Shown here piece after piece: positions 1 through 7,396 of a stretch of DNA of 19,968 nucleotides. Origin of the DNA: Pseudomonadota bacterium (GTDB lineage: Bacteria > Pseudomonadota > Alphaproteobacteria > Sphingomonadales > Sphingomonadaceae); NCBI GenBank assembly GCA_023426225.1, contig JAFABD010000171.1, positions 1 through 19,968 on the forward strand. The letters are read 5' to 3'. The number at the start of each line of letters is the position of its first letter. The stretch's first letter is position 1. Both the position numbers and the translations under genes were made by a program. The notes below the pieces were generated by a model, which worked only from the letters and a program-made list of their open reading frames with translations, was not told where the DNA came from and made no database searches.

Positions 1-395
1 TGCTCGCCCAGGGCGGCGCCGCGCTCGTCATCGACTATGGCTATTCGGGGCCGGCGATCGGCGACACGCTCCAGGCGGTGCGCGACCATCGCTATGCCAA
101 TCCGTTCGACGCCCCGGGCGAGGCCGATCTCACCGCGCATGTCGATTTCGGCACGCTGCGCGAGGCGGCGGAGGCCGAGGGGCTCGTCGTCCACGGCCCC
201 GTTCCGCAGGGCGAGTTCCTGAAGATGCTGGGCATCGACGCGCGGACGATGGCGCTCGCGCACCGCGCGCCCGATCAGGCCGAACGGCTCGCGGCCGAAC
301 GCAACCGGCTCGTCGCGCCCGACCAGATGGGCGACCTGTTCAAGGTGATGGCGATCACCGCCCCCGGCTGGCCGGTGCCCGCGGGCTTTGACTGA
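1..395 (+). CDS. MidA/NDUFAF7-type SAM-dependent methyltransferase, C-terminal part
   Basis: The 5' end lies outside the window; the frame is open from base 3 and ends in TGA at 393-395, leaving about 130 C-terminal residues. The visible protein carries LVIDYGY, then GDTLQAVRDHRYANPF and PGEADLTAHVDF, which are hallmark segments of the MidA/NDUFAF7 family. The mitochondrial member methylates an arginine of a complex I subunit and is needed for complex I assembly; the substrate of bacterial members is less certain. The SAM-binding glycine loop must lie upstream. The end overlaps the next gene by 8 bases, so the genes are probably co-transcribed and translationally coupled. In many alphaproteobacteria this gene sits between lgt and pgeF, which fits the PgeF gene found just downstream. 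Family assignment is firm; the target is unknown. Confidence 0.88.
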   Translation, partial: LAQGGAALVIDYGYSGPAIGDTLQAVRDHRYANPFDAPGEADLTAHVDFGTLREAAEAEGLVVHGPVPQGEFLKMLGIDARTMALAHRAPDQAERLAAERNRLVAPDQMGDLFKVMAITAPGWPVPAGFD

Positions 396-909
396 GCCGT
401 CCGTCCTCCTGCGCGACGCGGTGCCCGCCGACGGTCCCGCGCTCGCGGCGATGGCGCGGCGCTGCTTCGCCGAAACCTTCGGCACGCTCTACCGCGCGTC
501 CGATCTCGCCGCCTTTCTCGACGAGGCGTTTGGCGCCGCGGGGCTCCCCGCCCAGCTCGACGATCCCGCATATGCCGTGCGGCTGGCGGAGGCGGACGCG
601 GCGATCATCGGCTATGCCAAGATCGGTCCCGTCGGCTTTCCGGGCGACTGGGGCGACGACGCCTTCGAACTTCACCAGCTCTATGTCCTCGGCCCGTGGC
701 AGGGCAGCGGCGTCGCCGCCCGGCTGATGGACTGGGCGATCGCGGGTGCCCGCGCGCACGGGGCGCGACGGCTGGTGCTCAGCGTCTATATCGACAATCA
801 TCGCGCCCAGCGTTTCTATGCGCGCTACGGCTTTCGCGAAGTCGGCCGGTACGGCTTTCGCGTCGGCGAGCAACTGGACGACGATCGCATCTGGAGCCTC
901 GATCTGTGA
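388..909 (+). CDS. GNAT family N-acetyltransferase
   Basis: A 173-residue single-domain GNAT acetyltransferase, transferring acetyl from acetyl-CoA to an amine that cannot be read from sequence. The first strand (SVLLRDAVPADGPALAAMA, residues 5-23) is typical. The pyrophosphate-binding loop is WQGSGVA at about 104-110, following the LYVLGP strand. The C-terminal half has SVYIDNHRAQRFYARYGF, the usual GNAT motif B. The chosen start is TTG at 388 because the next in-frame candidate, GTG at 421, would remove the first strand. TTG 388 overlaps the upstream stop by 8 bases, and the stop (TGA 907-909) overlaps the GTG of pgeF in a GTGA arrangement, so all three genes look like one coupled operon. 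There is no clear Shine-Dalgarno, consistent with coupling. Substrate unknown. Confidence 0.88.
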   Translation: MTEPSVLLRDAVPADGPALAAMARRCFAETFGTLYRASDLAAFLDEAFGAAGLPAQLDDPAYAVRLAEADAAIIGYAKIGPVGFPGDWGDDAFELHQLYVLGPWQGSGVAARLMDWAIAGARAHGARRLVLSVYIDNHRAQRFYARYGFREVGRYGFRVGEQLDDDRIWSLDL

Positions 910-1688
910 ACGAAGTGGCGGCACCCGCACCCGATATCGAAGTGTTTCGCGCACATGCGCTCGACGGCGTCGCGCACGGCTTTCTCGGGCGGCGCGGCGG
1001 CGTGTCGACGGGGGCGGTCGCGGGGCTCAACGTCGGCACCGGCACGGCCGACGATCCCGATCATGTCGCCGAAAACCGCCGCCGCGCGCGCGAGGCGGTG
1101 CGGTCGGGCGCGCGGCTGGTGACGCTGTATCAGGTCCATTCGGCCGATGCCGTCGCGGTCGTCGCGCCGTTCGAAGAGGCGCTGCGCCCGCGCGCCGATG
1201 CGCTCGTCACCGATCGGCCGGGGCTCGCGCTCGGCATCCTCACCGCCGATTGCGCGCCCGTGCTGCTCGCCGATCGCGAGGCCGGTGTCGTCGGTGCCGC
1301 ACATGCGGGGTGGAAGGGCGCGATCGGCGGCGTCACCGATTCGGCGATCGTCGCAATGGAGGCGCTGGGCGCACAGCGCGAGCGGATCGCCGCCGCGGTC
1401 GGCCCGTGCATCGCGCGCGCCAGCTACGAGGTCGATTCGGAGTTCTTCCGCCGCTTCTGCATCGCCGACCCCGAAAACGAGCGCTTCTTTACCGAGGGCC
1501 GGCCCGAGCATTTCCAGTTCGATCTCGAGGCCTATGTCGCGCACCGCCTCGCCGCGGCCGGGCTGCGGACGATCGAGATGCTCGGCCAGGACACCTATAG
1601 CCAGCCCGATCACTTCTTCAGCTTCCGTCGCGCCACGCATCGCGGCGAGGCCGATTATGGGCGCCAGATCAGTATCATCGCGCTCTAG
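906..1688 (+). CDS. pgeF: Peptidoglycan editing factor PgeF (YfiH/LACC1 family)
   Basis: A 260-residue protein of the YfiH/DUF152 family, formerly called multicopper polyphenol oxidase or laccase-domain protein. The E. coli member removes misincorporated L-Ser from UDP-MurNAc precursors; eukaryotic LACC1 relatives act on purine nucleosides. The conserved metal-site residues are visible: His78 in LYQVHSAD, Cys116 in TADCAPVL and His133 in AAHAGWKG. The N-terminal HGFLGRRGGVSTG segment is also typical. The GTG start at 906 overlaps the upstream TGA by four bases; no better in-frame start gives the full N-terminus, and the length is slightly above the usual 240-250. It is the last gene of the MidA-GNAT-PgeF run and is followed by a perfect hairpin at 1726-1750. 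Confidence 0.92.
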   Translation: MNEVAAPAPDIEVFRAHALDGVAHGFLGRRGGVSTGAVAGLNVGTGTADDPDHVAENRRRAREAVRSGARLVTLYQVHSADAVAVVAPFEEALRPRADALVTDRPGLALGILTADCAPVLLADREAGVVGAAHAGWKGAIGGVTDSAIVAMEALGAQRERIAAAVGPCIARASYEVDSEFFRRFCIADPENERFFTEGRPEHFQFDLEAYVAHRLAAAGLRTIEMLGQDTYSQPDHFFSFRRATHRGEADYGRQISIIAL

Positions 1689-1725
1689 GCGCCGCGCCTC
1701 CCCCTCACCGTTTCCGCCGTTTCCC

Positions 1726-1750
1726 CGCCGCCCGGCCGCTCCGGGCGGCG
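1726..1750 (+). terminator. Hairpin downstream of pgeF
   Basis: Perfect 10-bp inverted repeat CGCCGCCCGG / CCGGGCGGCG (1726-1735 and 1741-1750) with a CCGCT loop, 38 bases after the pgeF stop. There is no clean T-run after it (TTCGTG follows), so it may act as a weak terminator or a 3'-end stabiliser. Confidence 0.45.
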
Positions 1751-1789
1751 TTCGTGCGCCTGTGCGCTTTCGTGTGTCGTTTTGGTGAC

Positions 1790-1840
1790 TTGACAGCGCG
1801 CCCTTTTGAATATGGTATTTGGTATACCAAAAAAGAGGGG
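1790..1840 (+). promoter_or_regulatory. TonB receptor promoter with 14-bp palindromic operator
   Basis: A perfect -35 TTGACA at 1790-1795 is followed after 17 bases by a poor -10 TGGTAT (1813-1818); TATGGT at 1811-1816 is an alternative. A perfect 14-bp palindrome TTTGGTATACCAAA covers 1818-1831, where transcription would begin, an ideal position for a repressor. A half copy TGGTAT lies just upstream, 8 bases out of register. The Shine-Dalgarno GAGGGG (1835-1840) is 7 bases before ATG 1848. The palindrome core matches operators of FadR-type GntR regulators, notably those known for the hexuronate regulators UxuR/ExuR. The regulator itself is not in the window. Confidence 0.6.
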
Positions 1841-1847
1841 CGCATCG

Positions 1848-4817
1848 ATGAAGAACCGGACCAGCCGCATTCGCGCGTTACTGCTCGTGACCTGCCTTGG
1901 CTTCCCTGTGGCCGCCATGGCGCAACAGGCACCCGCCACCACCCCGACGCCGGACGCGGCCGCCACGCCCGAGGCGAACGCAGGCCCCGAGGCGACGGCG
2001 GCGCAGGACGATGCCGGCGGCATCGTCGTCACCGGCTCGCGCATCCGCCGCAGCGCCGCCGACAGCCCGGCGCCGCTCGCGATCATCGATGCCGAACAGA
2101 TCCGCACGGTGGGCAGCCAGCAGATCGCCGACGTGGTCAACCAGCTTCCGGCGCTCGCGGTCACGCTCACCAACCAGACGAGCAACCTCGCCGGCAACGC
2201 GGGCATCAACGCGCTCGACCTGCGCGGCATGGGCACGCAGCGCACGCTCGTCCTCGTCGATTCGCGGCGTCAGGTGCCCGCGATCCCCGGCACCTCGGCG
2301 GTCGACGTGTCCAACGTGCCGTCGAGCCTGGTCGAGCGCGTCGAGGTCGTCACCGGCGGCGCCTCGGCGCTCTATGGTGCCGATGCGGTTGCGGGCGTCG
2401 CCAACTTCATCCTCAAGCGCGACTATCAGGGCACCGACGCCAATGTGCGCTACAGCCAGTCGACGCGCGGCGACCTCACCACCTACAGCTTCGATCTGCT
2501 TCAGGGCGTCAATTTCGGCGACGGGCGCGGCAACGTCACCGCCTATGCCTTTTTCGAAAGCCAGCCCGACATGGTCTCGGGCGCCGATCGGCCGTGGACC
2601 GCGCGCGGCTATCCCTTCTACACCCGTCCGGCGGGCAGCACCGCGAAATATTACATCTCGGACGGCAACTACAACATCAACACGGCGGACGCGCCCCAGG
2701 TGATCCTCGGCGGCAAGCTCTATGCGCTCAACGCCGACGGCTCGCTGCGCAATCCGGTGCTCGGGCCGAGCGGTTTCACCAACGCCTCGCCGGTCAAGCT
2801 GGCCAACGACGGCCAGGCGCTCGGCACGCTGGTCACCGACGGCGGCGAGTATAACGGCCGCTACGACGGCTGGCTGCTCAGCGTGCCGTCCGAACGCTTC
2901 AACAGCCGCGTCAGCGCGCATTACGACTTCAGCCCGGCGTTCAAGCTCTTCGCCAACGGCACCTTCGCCTACAACACGGCGAAGTCGGCCTATCTCCAGA
3001 TGACCTCGTTCGGCAGCGAACAGGTGCCCGCCGACAGCCCCTTCATCACCCCTGCGATCCTTGCGGCGAACGGCGGGCCGCTCACCAATGGCGGCCTCTA
3101 TTTCGCGCGCCGCTTCACCGAACTGCCCCGCCCCGTCACCGAATATCGCCGCCGGCTGTTCCAGGCGACGGCGGGCGCCGAAGGCGACTTCAGGCTGTTC
3201 GGCAAGGCGTGGAACTATTCGGCCTATTACACCTATGGCGAGACGCAGCAGAAGATCCGCGACGTCAACGCCACCGCCTATGGCCGCTGGCGGCTCGGGC
3301 TCGATTCGACCACCGGCCCCGGCGGCGCCGCGGTGTGCCGCAGCACGCTGACCGACCCGAACGACGGCTGCGTCGCGCTCAACCCGCTGATGCCGCTCAC
3401 CCAGAAGATGATCGACTACATCACCTATACGTCGAGCTGGTCGACCTCGAAAATGACGCAGCAGGTGGCGTCGGGCTATGTCTCGGGCGGGCTGTTCGAC
3501 CTTCCCGGCGGCACCGTCCAGGCGGTGCTCGGCGGCGAATATCGCCACGAAAAGAACGATATCGGCGCGGTTCCCGAATATGATCCCGCCAGCCCGCGCT
3601 ACGATCCGACGATCGGCACGGTGCAGACCGCGCTGGTCGGCAAATATCACGTCAAGGAAGTGTTCGGCGAGCTGCACGTCCCGCTGCTGCGCAACACGCC
3701 CTTCTTCGACACGCTGTCGGTCGACGGCGCGCTGCGTTTCTCCGACTACAGCACCGCCGGCACCACCACGACGTACAAGTTCGGCGGCGAATGGGCGCCC
3801 GTCCACGACGTCCGCTTCCGCGCCACCTATGGCCAGGCGGTGCGCGCGCCCAATATCGGCGAGCTCTATACCGCCAGCAGCATCTCGGGGCTGTGGGTCA
3901 CCGATCCGTGCAACACCTACAACCTCGCCAACCGAATCGACCGTACGCAATACACCGCGGCGAACTGCGCGATCCTCAACCCGTCGGACAAGACGACCTA
4001 CTGGAACTATCGCGACATCATCTCGCGCGGCAATCTGGGTCTGAAGCCCGAAACGGCGAAGACGCTGACGCTTGGCGTCGTGGTCCAGCCGCGCTTCGTC
4101 CGGCGGCTGTCGGTGGCGGTCGACTATTACAATATCGACCTGCGCAACGCGATCGACGCCTTCGGCGCCCAGACGATCATCAACAAGTGCGTCGATCAGC
4201 CGACGCTCGCGAACCAGTTCTGCCCGCTCGTCGGCCGCGACGCCAAGGGCAATATCCAGAACGTCATCACGCAAAAGCTCAACCTGTCGAAATATCTGAC
4301 GCGCGGCATCGACTTCGCGGTCAACTACAGCCTGCCGCTCGCCGATCTGGGCCTCGGGCCCAGGTCGGGCACGCTCGCGATCGACGCCAACTACACGCGC
4401 CTGCTCAAGCGTGAATACACGCTCGATCCCACCGATCCCTCGACCATCTCCGAATATGCCGGGGTGTTCGGGTCGCCCAAGTGGAAGGGCGTCGTGCGGA
4501 CCTCGTACAACCGCGACAATTTCGGCGTGACCTGGACGCTGCGGCACTTCTCGCCGATGCGGCCCACCACCACCACCACCGCGGACCGCTACGAAAAGAT
4601 CTACACGCCCAACGTGTTCTACAACGACTTCTTCGCCTGGGTCCGCCTCACCGATCAGCTCGAGCTGTCGGGCGGCCTCAACAACGCGTTCGACCGCGCG
4701 CCGCCGCGCATCCCGGGCGCCGAGGCGGGCGGCGCCAACTTCGAATCGACCTACACTGCGGGCATGTACGACACGATCGGCCGTACCGTGTTCGTCGGCC
4801 TGCGCCTGCGCAAATAA
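1848..4817 (+). CDS. TonB-dependent outer-membrane receptor
   Basis: A 989-residue TonB-dependent receptor that imports a ligand across the outer membrane using TonB/ExbBD energy. The signal peptide (residues 1-25) ends in AMA before QQ. A Pro/Ala-rich linker leads to a TonB-box-like GGIVVTGSRI at about 57-66. The plug follows, with LDLRGMGTQRTLVLVDSRR and the conserved VERVEVVTGGASALYGADAVAGVANF region. The rest is a 22-stranded barrel ending GRTVFVGLRLRK, with the usual aromatic residue near the end. ATG 1848 is chosen for its Shine-Dalgarno and the signal peptide. Six mature-region cysteines fall in three close pairs (497/508, 688/707, 781/792), probably loop disulfides. It belongs to the large Xanthomonas/Caulobacter/sphingomonad group often linked to plant carbohydrates. 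The ligand is not known; the operator hints at a uronate-type signal. It stands alone, without adjacent degradation enzymes. Confidence 0.95.
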   Translation: MKNRTSRIRALLLVTCLGFPVAAMAQQAPATTPTPDAAATPEANAGPEATAAQDDAGGIVVTGSRIRRSAADSPAPLAIIDAEQIRTVGSQQIADVVNQLPALAVTLTNQTSNLAGNAGINALDLRGMGTQRTLVLVDSRRQVPAIPGTSAVDVSNVPSSLVERVEVVTGGASALYGADAVAGVANFILKRDYQGTDANVRYSQSTRGDLTTYSFDLLQGVNFGDGRGNVTAYAFFESQPDMVSGADRPWTARGYPFYTRPAGSTAKYYISDGNYNINTADAPQVILGGKLYALNADGSLRNPVLGPSGFTNASPVKLANDGQALGTLVTDGGEYNGRYDGWLLSVPSERFNSRVSAHYDFSPAFKLFANGTFAYNTAKSAYLQMTSFGSEQVPADSPFITPAILAANGGPLTNGGLYFARRFTELPRPVTEYRRRLFQATAGAEGDFRLFGKAWNYSAYYTYGETQQKIRDVNATAYGRWRLGLDSTTGPGGAAVCRSTLTDPNDGCVALNPLMPLTQKMIDYITYTSSWSTSKMTQQVASGYVSGGLFDLPGGTVQAVLGGEYRHEKNDIGAVPEYDPASPRYDPTIGTVQTALVGKYHVKEVFGELHVPLLRNTPFFDTLSVDGALRFSDYSTAGTTTTYKFGGEWAPVHDVRFRATYGQAVRAPNIGELYTASSISGLWVTDPCNTYNLANRIDRTQYTAANCAILNPSDKTTYWNYRDIISRGNLGLKPETAKTLTLGVVVQPRFVRRLSVAVDYYNIDLRNAIDAFGAQTIINKCVDQPTLANQFCPLVGRDAKGNIQNVITQKLNLSKYLTRGIDFAVNYSLPLADLGLGPRSGTLAIDANYTRLLKREYTLDPTDPSTISEYAGVFGSPKWKGVVRTSYNRDNFGVTWTLRHFSPMRPTTTTTADRYEKIYTPNVFYNDFFAWVRLTDQLELSGGLNNAFDRAPPRIPGAEAGGANFESTYTAGMYDTIGRTVFVGLRLRK

Positions 4818-4824
4818 CCGCCGA

Positions 4825-4854
4825 GCGGGGGCGCCCCGTCGCGGGCGCTCCCGC
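4825..4854 (+). terminator. Hairpin terminator after TonB receptor
   Basis: A 12-bp stem GCGGGGGCGCCC / GGGCGCTCCCGC (4825-4836 and 4843-4854) with one G-T pair and a 6-base loop begins 7 bases after the TAA. It is very stable but has no T-run, as is common in GC-rich genomes. Confidence 0.55.
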
Positions 4855-4954
4855 CGCTCTCCCGCCCGCCGCTCTCCCGGCCGCTGCCGCGCGGGCGGTC
4901 GCCAGGCCGTTGGATTGCAACGATCCCGTGCCGCCCGGCGTTGCCGCTCGCCGA

Positions 4955-4984
4955 TTGCGCCCGGGGCCGGATCGCCCCTATGGT
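4955..4984 (+). promoter_or_regulatory. Possible promoter of the cystathionine gamma-synthase family gene
   Basis: TTGCGC (4955-4960), an 18-base spacer and TATGGT (4979-4984) make a plausible sigma-70 type promoter about 40 bases before ATG 5032. The match is modest. The rest of the 4855-5031 gap shows no other clear signal. Confidence 0.3.
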
Positions 4985-5031
4985 TGCAGGTGAAACCATC
5001 TGCGGGCGCATGCCCATTGGAGAGCGATTGC

Positions 5032-6348
5032 ATGACCGACGAAACCGAAGCCGAGCTGAGCGGCACCACCCCGCGTCGCCGCCCCCGCCCCGACATCGAT
5101 ACGGTCGGCGACCGCAAGCTCCGGCCCGCCACGCTGATGATGGGCCACGGCTATGACCCGATGCTGTCGGAAGGCTCGCTCAAGCCCCCGATCTTCCTCA
5201 CCTCCACCTTCGTCTTTCCCAACGCGGCGGCGGGCAAGCGTCATTTCGAGGGCGTGACCGGCAAGCGCCCGGGCGGCGCCGAGGGCCTCGTCTATTCGCG
5301 CTTCAACGGCCCGAACCAGGAGATTCTCGAGGATCGTCTGGCGATCTGGGAAGAGGCCGAGGACGCGCTCGCCTTCTCCTCGGGCATGTCGGCGATCGCC
5401 ACGCTGTTCCTGTCGATGGTCAAGCCCGGCGACACGATCGTCCATTCGGGGCCGCTCTATGCCGCGACCGAGACGCTGATCGCGCGCATCCTCGGTCGCT
5501 TCGGCATCCACTGGCTCGACTTCCCGGCGGGCGCCACGCGCGAGGAGATCGACGCGGTGCTCAGCAAGGCCGCGACCGGCAACGTCGCGCTGATCTACCT
5601 CGAAAGCCCCGCCAACCCGACCAACGCGCTCGTCGACGTCGAAGCCGTCGCCGCCAGCCGCGACGCGATCTTCAAGGGCGACAACAAGCCGCCGATCGCG
5701 ATCGACAACACCTTCCTCGGCCCGCTCTGGGCCAAGCCGCTCAAGCACGGCGCCGACATCGTCGTCTATTCGCTCACCAAATATGCCGGCGGCCATTCGG
5801 ACCTTGTCGCGGGCGGCGTGCTGGGGTCGAAGGCGCACATCAACACCATCCGGCTGATGCGCAACACGATCGGCACGATCTGCGACCCCAACACGGCCTG
5901 GATGCTGCTGCGCAGCCTCGAAACGCTCGAACTGCGCATGAGCCGCGCGGGCGAGAATGCCGCCAAGGTGTGCGAGTTTCTGGCGGCGCACCCGAAGGTG
6001 GAAAAGGTCGGCTATCTCGGCTTCCTCGACCGCGGCGACGATCATCGCCAGGCCGACATCTATCGCCGCCACTGCACCGGCGCGGGCTCGACCTTCTCGC
6101 TCTACCTCAAGGGCGGCGAGAAGGAGGCGTTCGCCTTCCTCGATTCGCTCCGGATCGCCAAGCTGGCGGTCAGCCTCGGCGGCACCGAGACGCTGGCGAG
6201 CCACCCTGCCGGGATGACGCACCTGTCGGTCCCCGAAGCCCGCAAGGCCGCGCTCGGCATCACCGACAACCTCGTGCGCATCTCGATCGGCGTCGAGGAC
6301 GCCGACGACCTCATCGCCGACTTCGAGGAAGCGCTGAAGGCGGTGTAA
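5032..6348 (+). CDS. Cystathionine gamma-synthase family PLP enzyme
   Basis: A 438-residue fold-type I PLP enzyme of the Cys/Met metabolism family, which carries out gamma- or beta-elimination and replacement on homoserine or cysteine derivatives. The PLP lysine is Lys250 in YSLTKYAGGHSD. Other family segments are YSRFNGPNQEILEDRLA, ALAFSSGMSAIAT, ESPANPTNALVDV, IAIDNTFLGPLW and, near the C-terminus, AVSLGGTETLASHPAGMTH. It is longer than the usual 380-400 residues because of about 40 extra N-terminal residues and a GVTGKRPGGAEG stretch before YSRF. ATG 5032 has GGAGAG 7 bases upstream. Cystathionine gamma-synthase, cystathionine beta/gamma-lyase, methionine gamma-lyase or a homoserine sulfhydrylase are all possible, so no symbol is given. 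It is a single-gene unit, convergent with the diiron enzyme gene. Confidence 0.9.
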   Translation: MTDETEAELSGTTPRRRPRPDIDTVGDRKLRPATLMMGHGYDPMLSEGSLKPPIFLTSTFVFPNAAAGKRHFEGVTGKRPGGAEGLVYSRFNGPNQEILEDRLAIWEEAEDALAFSSGMSAIATLFLSMVKPGDTIVHSGPLYAATETLIARILGRFGIHWLDFPAGATREEIDAVLSKAATGNVALIYLESPANPTNALVDVEAVAASRDAIFKGDNKPPIAIDNTFLGPLWAKPLKHGADIVVYSLTKYAGGHSDLVAGGVLGSKAHINTIRLMRNTIGTICDPNTAWMLLRSLETLELRMSRAGENAAKVCEFLAAHPKVEKVGYLGFLDRGDDHRQADIYRRHCTGAGSTFSLYLKGGEKEAFAFLDSLRIAKLAVSLGGTETLASHPAGMTHLSVPEARKAALGITDNLVRISIGVEDADDLIADFEEALKAV

Positions 6349-6357
6349 GCCCCGGCT

Positions 6358-6389
6358 CGCCGCCCGCGCCCCGTCGGGGCCGGGCGGCG
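6358..6389. terminator. Hairpin between convergent genes
   Basis: A 9-bp stem CGCCGCCCG / CGGGCGGCG (6358-6366, 6381-6389) is stacked on an inner GCCCC / GGGGC stem with a GTC loop and one bulged C. It fills the 49-base gap between the converging stops at 6348 and 6398 and could serve both. There is no T-run on either strand. Confidence 0.5.
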
Positions 6390-6397
6390 GCGCTGCC

Positions 6398-7294
6398 TCA
6401 CCCCCACAACCGCGCGCGATACGCCGCGAAGCAGCGTTCGCCGCAGGTCAGGCGGATCAGCGCGCCCTCGGCCATCGCGGTCGCCCGGCGCGGGTCCTCG
6501 GCCACCGCCGGGCGGATCGCCTCGCGGTTCCAGTCCTCGCTGTGCTTGACGTCGAGCACCGCGTGCAACGTGAAATAGCGCGCCTCCCTCGCGCTCAGCC
6601 CCACGCGCTTCAGCCCCTCGGCGACCATCGCCGAGCGCCCCGGCGCCGTCAGTTCGATCGCGCCCAGCGCGCCCACCGAATGCCAGGCATAGCGGCGGTT
6701 GGTCGCCATCGCGGTCATCGCATTGGCGAGCGCCAGGCTCTCCCACACCGTGTTCTCGATCACCGGCTCGACCGCCAGCGTATCGACGAGCGCGTCGAGC
6801 ATCGGCCCGTGCATCCCCTTTTCGGCGCCGTGCCCCATCTCGTCCCAGTAATTGCGCGCGAGTTCCAGCTTCGGCCGCGTCGGCAGCTTCACCTGCGTCA
6901 TCGCGACCAGGTCGTCGAACCCGGCCTCGCCCGCCGCCTCCTGCTCGAAGAACCAGCGCAACTGGTCGCGGTCGGCGGTCGTCGCCAGCCAGGGGAACAG
7001 CGGGTCGCCCTGCCCCGGCCCGTCGGCCTTCAGCGCCTCGAACCAGGCGACGAAACCGTCCGGGTCGGTCGGCGCCTCGGCGGCGCGCGGCGCGATCTCG
7101 GCGCGCAGCTCCTCGATGAAGCCGCCTTCCAGCCGCACCATCCGCATGTCGCGCTCCAGCCGGCGCTGCCAGTCGTCGGTCGGGAATTGCGGGGCCAGCC
7201 GCTCGCGGTTCCAATGGGCGAGCCCGCGCTGGAAACTGTCCGTGCGGAACTGCGACGCCGCGGCCCGCGCGGTGTCCTCATATCGGGTTGCCAT
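6398..7294 (-). CDS. Haem-oxygenase-like diiron oxidase/oxygenase (iron-containing redox enzyme family)
   Basis: A 298-residue cytoplasmic protein without a signal peptide, with the all-helical features of the haem-oxygenase-like diiron (HDO, TenA/PqqC-related) superfamily. Seven candidate iron ligands fall in the expected order: Glu119 (FFEQEA), Glu152 and His155 (DEMGHG), Glu214 (GAIEL), then His244, Asp248 and His251 (HAVLDVKH). Known superfamily members include UndA, BesC and the SznF central domain; they use O2 on diverse fatty-acid or amino-acid substrates. The substrate here cannot be read. ATG 7294 is chosen for AGGAGA 10 bases upstream; an in-frame upstream extension is Pro/Gly-rich and unlikely to be coding. 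It follows murA by 102 bases on the same strand, but a strong hairpin between them suggests separate expression. Confidence 0.8.
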   Translation of the reverse strand: MATRYEDTARAAASQFRTDSFQRGLAHWNRERLAPQFPTDDWQRRLERDMRMVRLEGGFIEELRAEIAPRAAEAPTDPDGFVAWFEALKADGPGQGDPLFPWLATTADRDQLRWFFEQEAAGEAGFDDLVAMTQVKLPTRPKLELARNYWDEMGHGAEKGMHGPMLDALVDTLAVEPVIENTVWESLALANAMTAMATNRRYAWHSVGALGAIELTAPGRSAMVAEGLKRVGLSAREARYFTLHAVLDVKHSEDWNREAIRPAVAEDPRRATAMAEGALIRLTCGERCFAAYRARLWG

Positions 7295-7307
7295 GTTCTG
7301 TGTTTCT

Positions 7308-7333
7308 CCTGCTGTCCCGAAAAACCAGCAGGC
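7308..7333 (-). promoter_or_regulatory. Hairpin over the Shine-Dalgarno of the diiron enzyme gene
   Basis: On the minus strand CCTGCTG and CAGCAGG form a perfect 7-bp stem around a 12-base loop. The last three bases of the right arm are the AGG of the AGGAGA ribosome-binding site of the gene starting at 7294. Folding would hide part of the site, suggesting translational control, although no ligand or sensor is known. Confidence 0.35.
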
Positions 7334-7353
7334 ACAGGGGGTTGTTCCGCCGC

Positions 7354-7380
7354 CCCGCCCCGGCGGCACCGGGGCGGGGC
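7354..7380 (-). terminator. Hairpin after murA
   Basis: Perfect 11-bp inverted repeat CCCCGCCCCGG / CCGGGGCGGGG (7354-7364 and 7370-7380) with a 5-base loop, 16 bases beyond the murA stop. No T-run follows directly on the minus strand, so efficiency is uncertain. Confidence 0.5.
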
Positions 7381-7396
7381 ATGGCGCGACGCGCGA

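Noticed and set aside
4855..5031. Possible SAM riboswitch before the cystathionine gamma-synthase family gene
   Set aside because: I looked for SAM-II-like conserved elements, common before methionine genes in alphaproteobacteria, and did not find them; the leader after the likely promoter is only about 40 bases.
1878..5132. Very long open frame antisense to the TonB receptor
   Set aside because: Product is Arg/Ala/Gly/Asp-rich without any fold signature and crosses two real genes; it arises from third-position GC bias.
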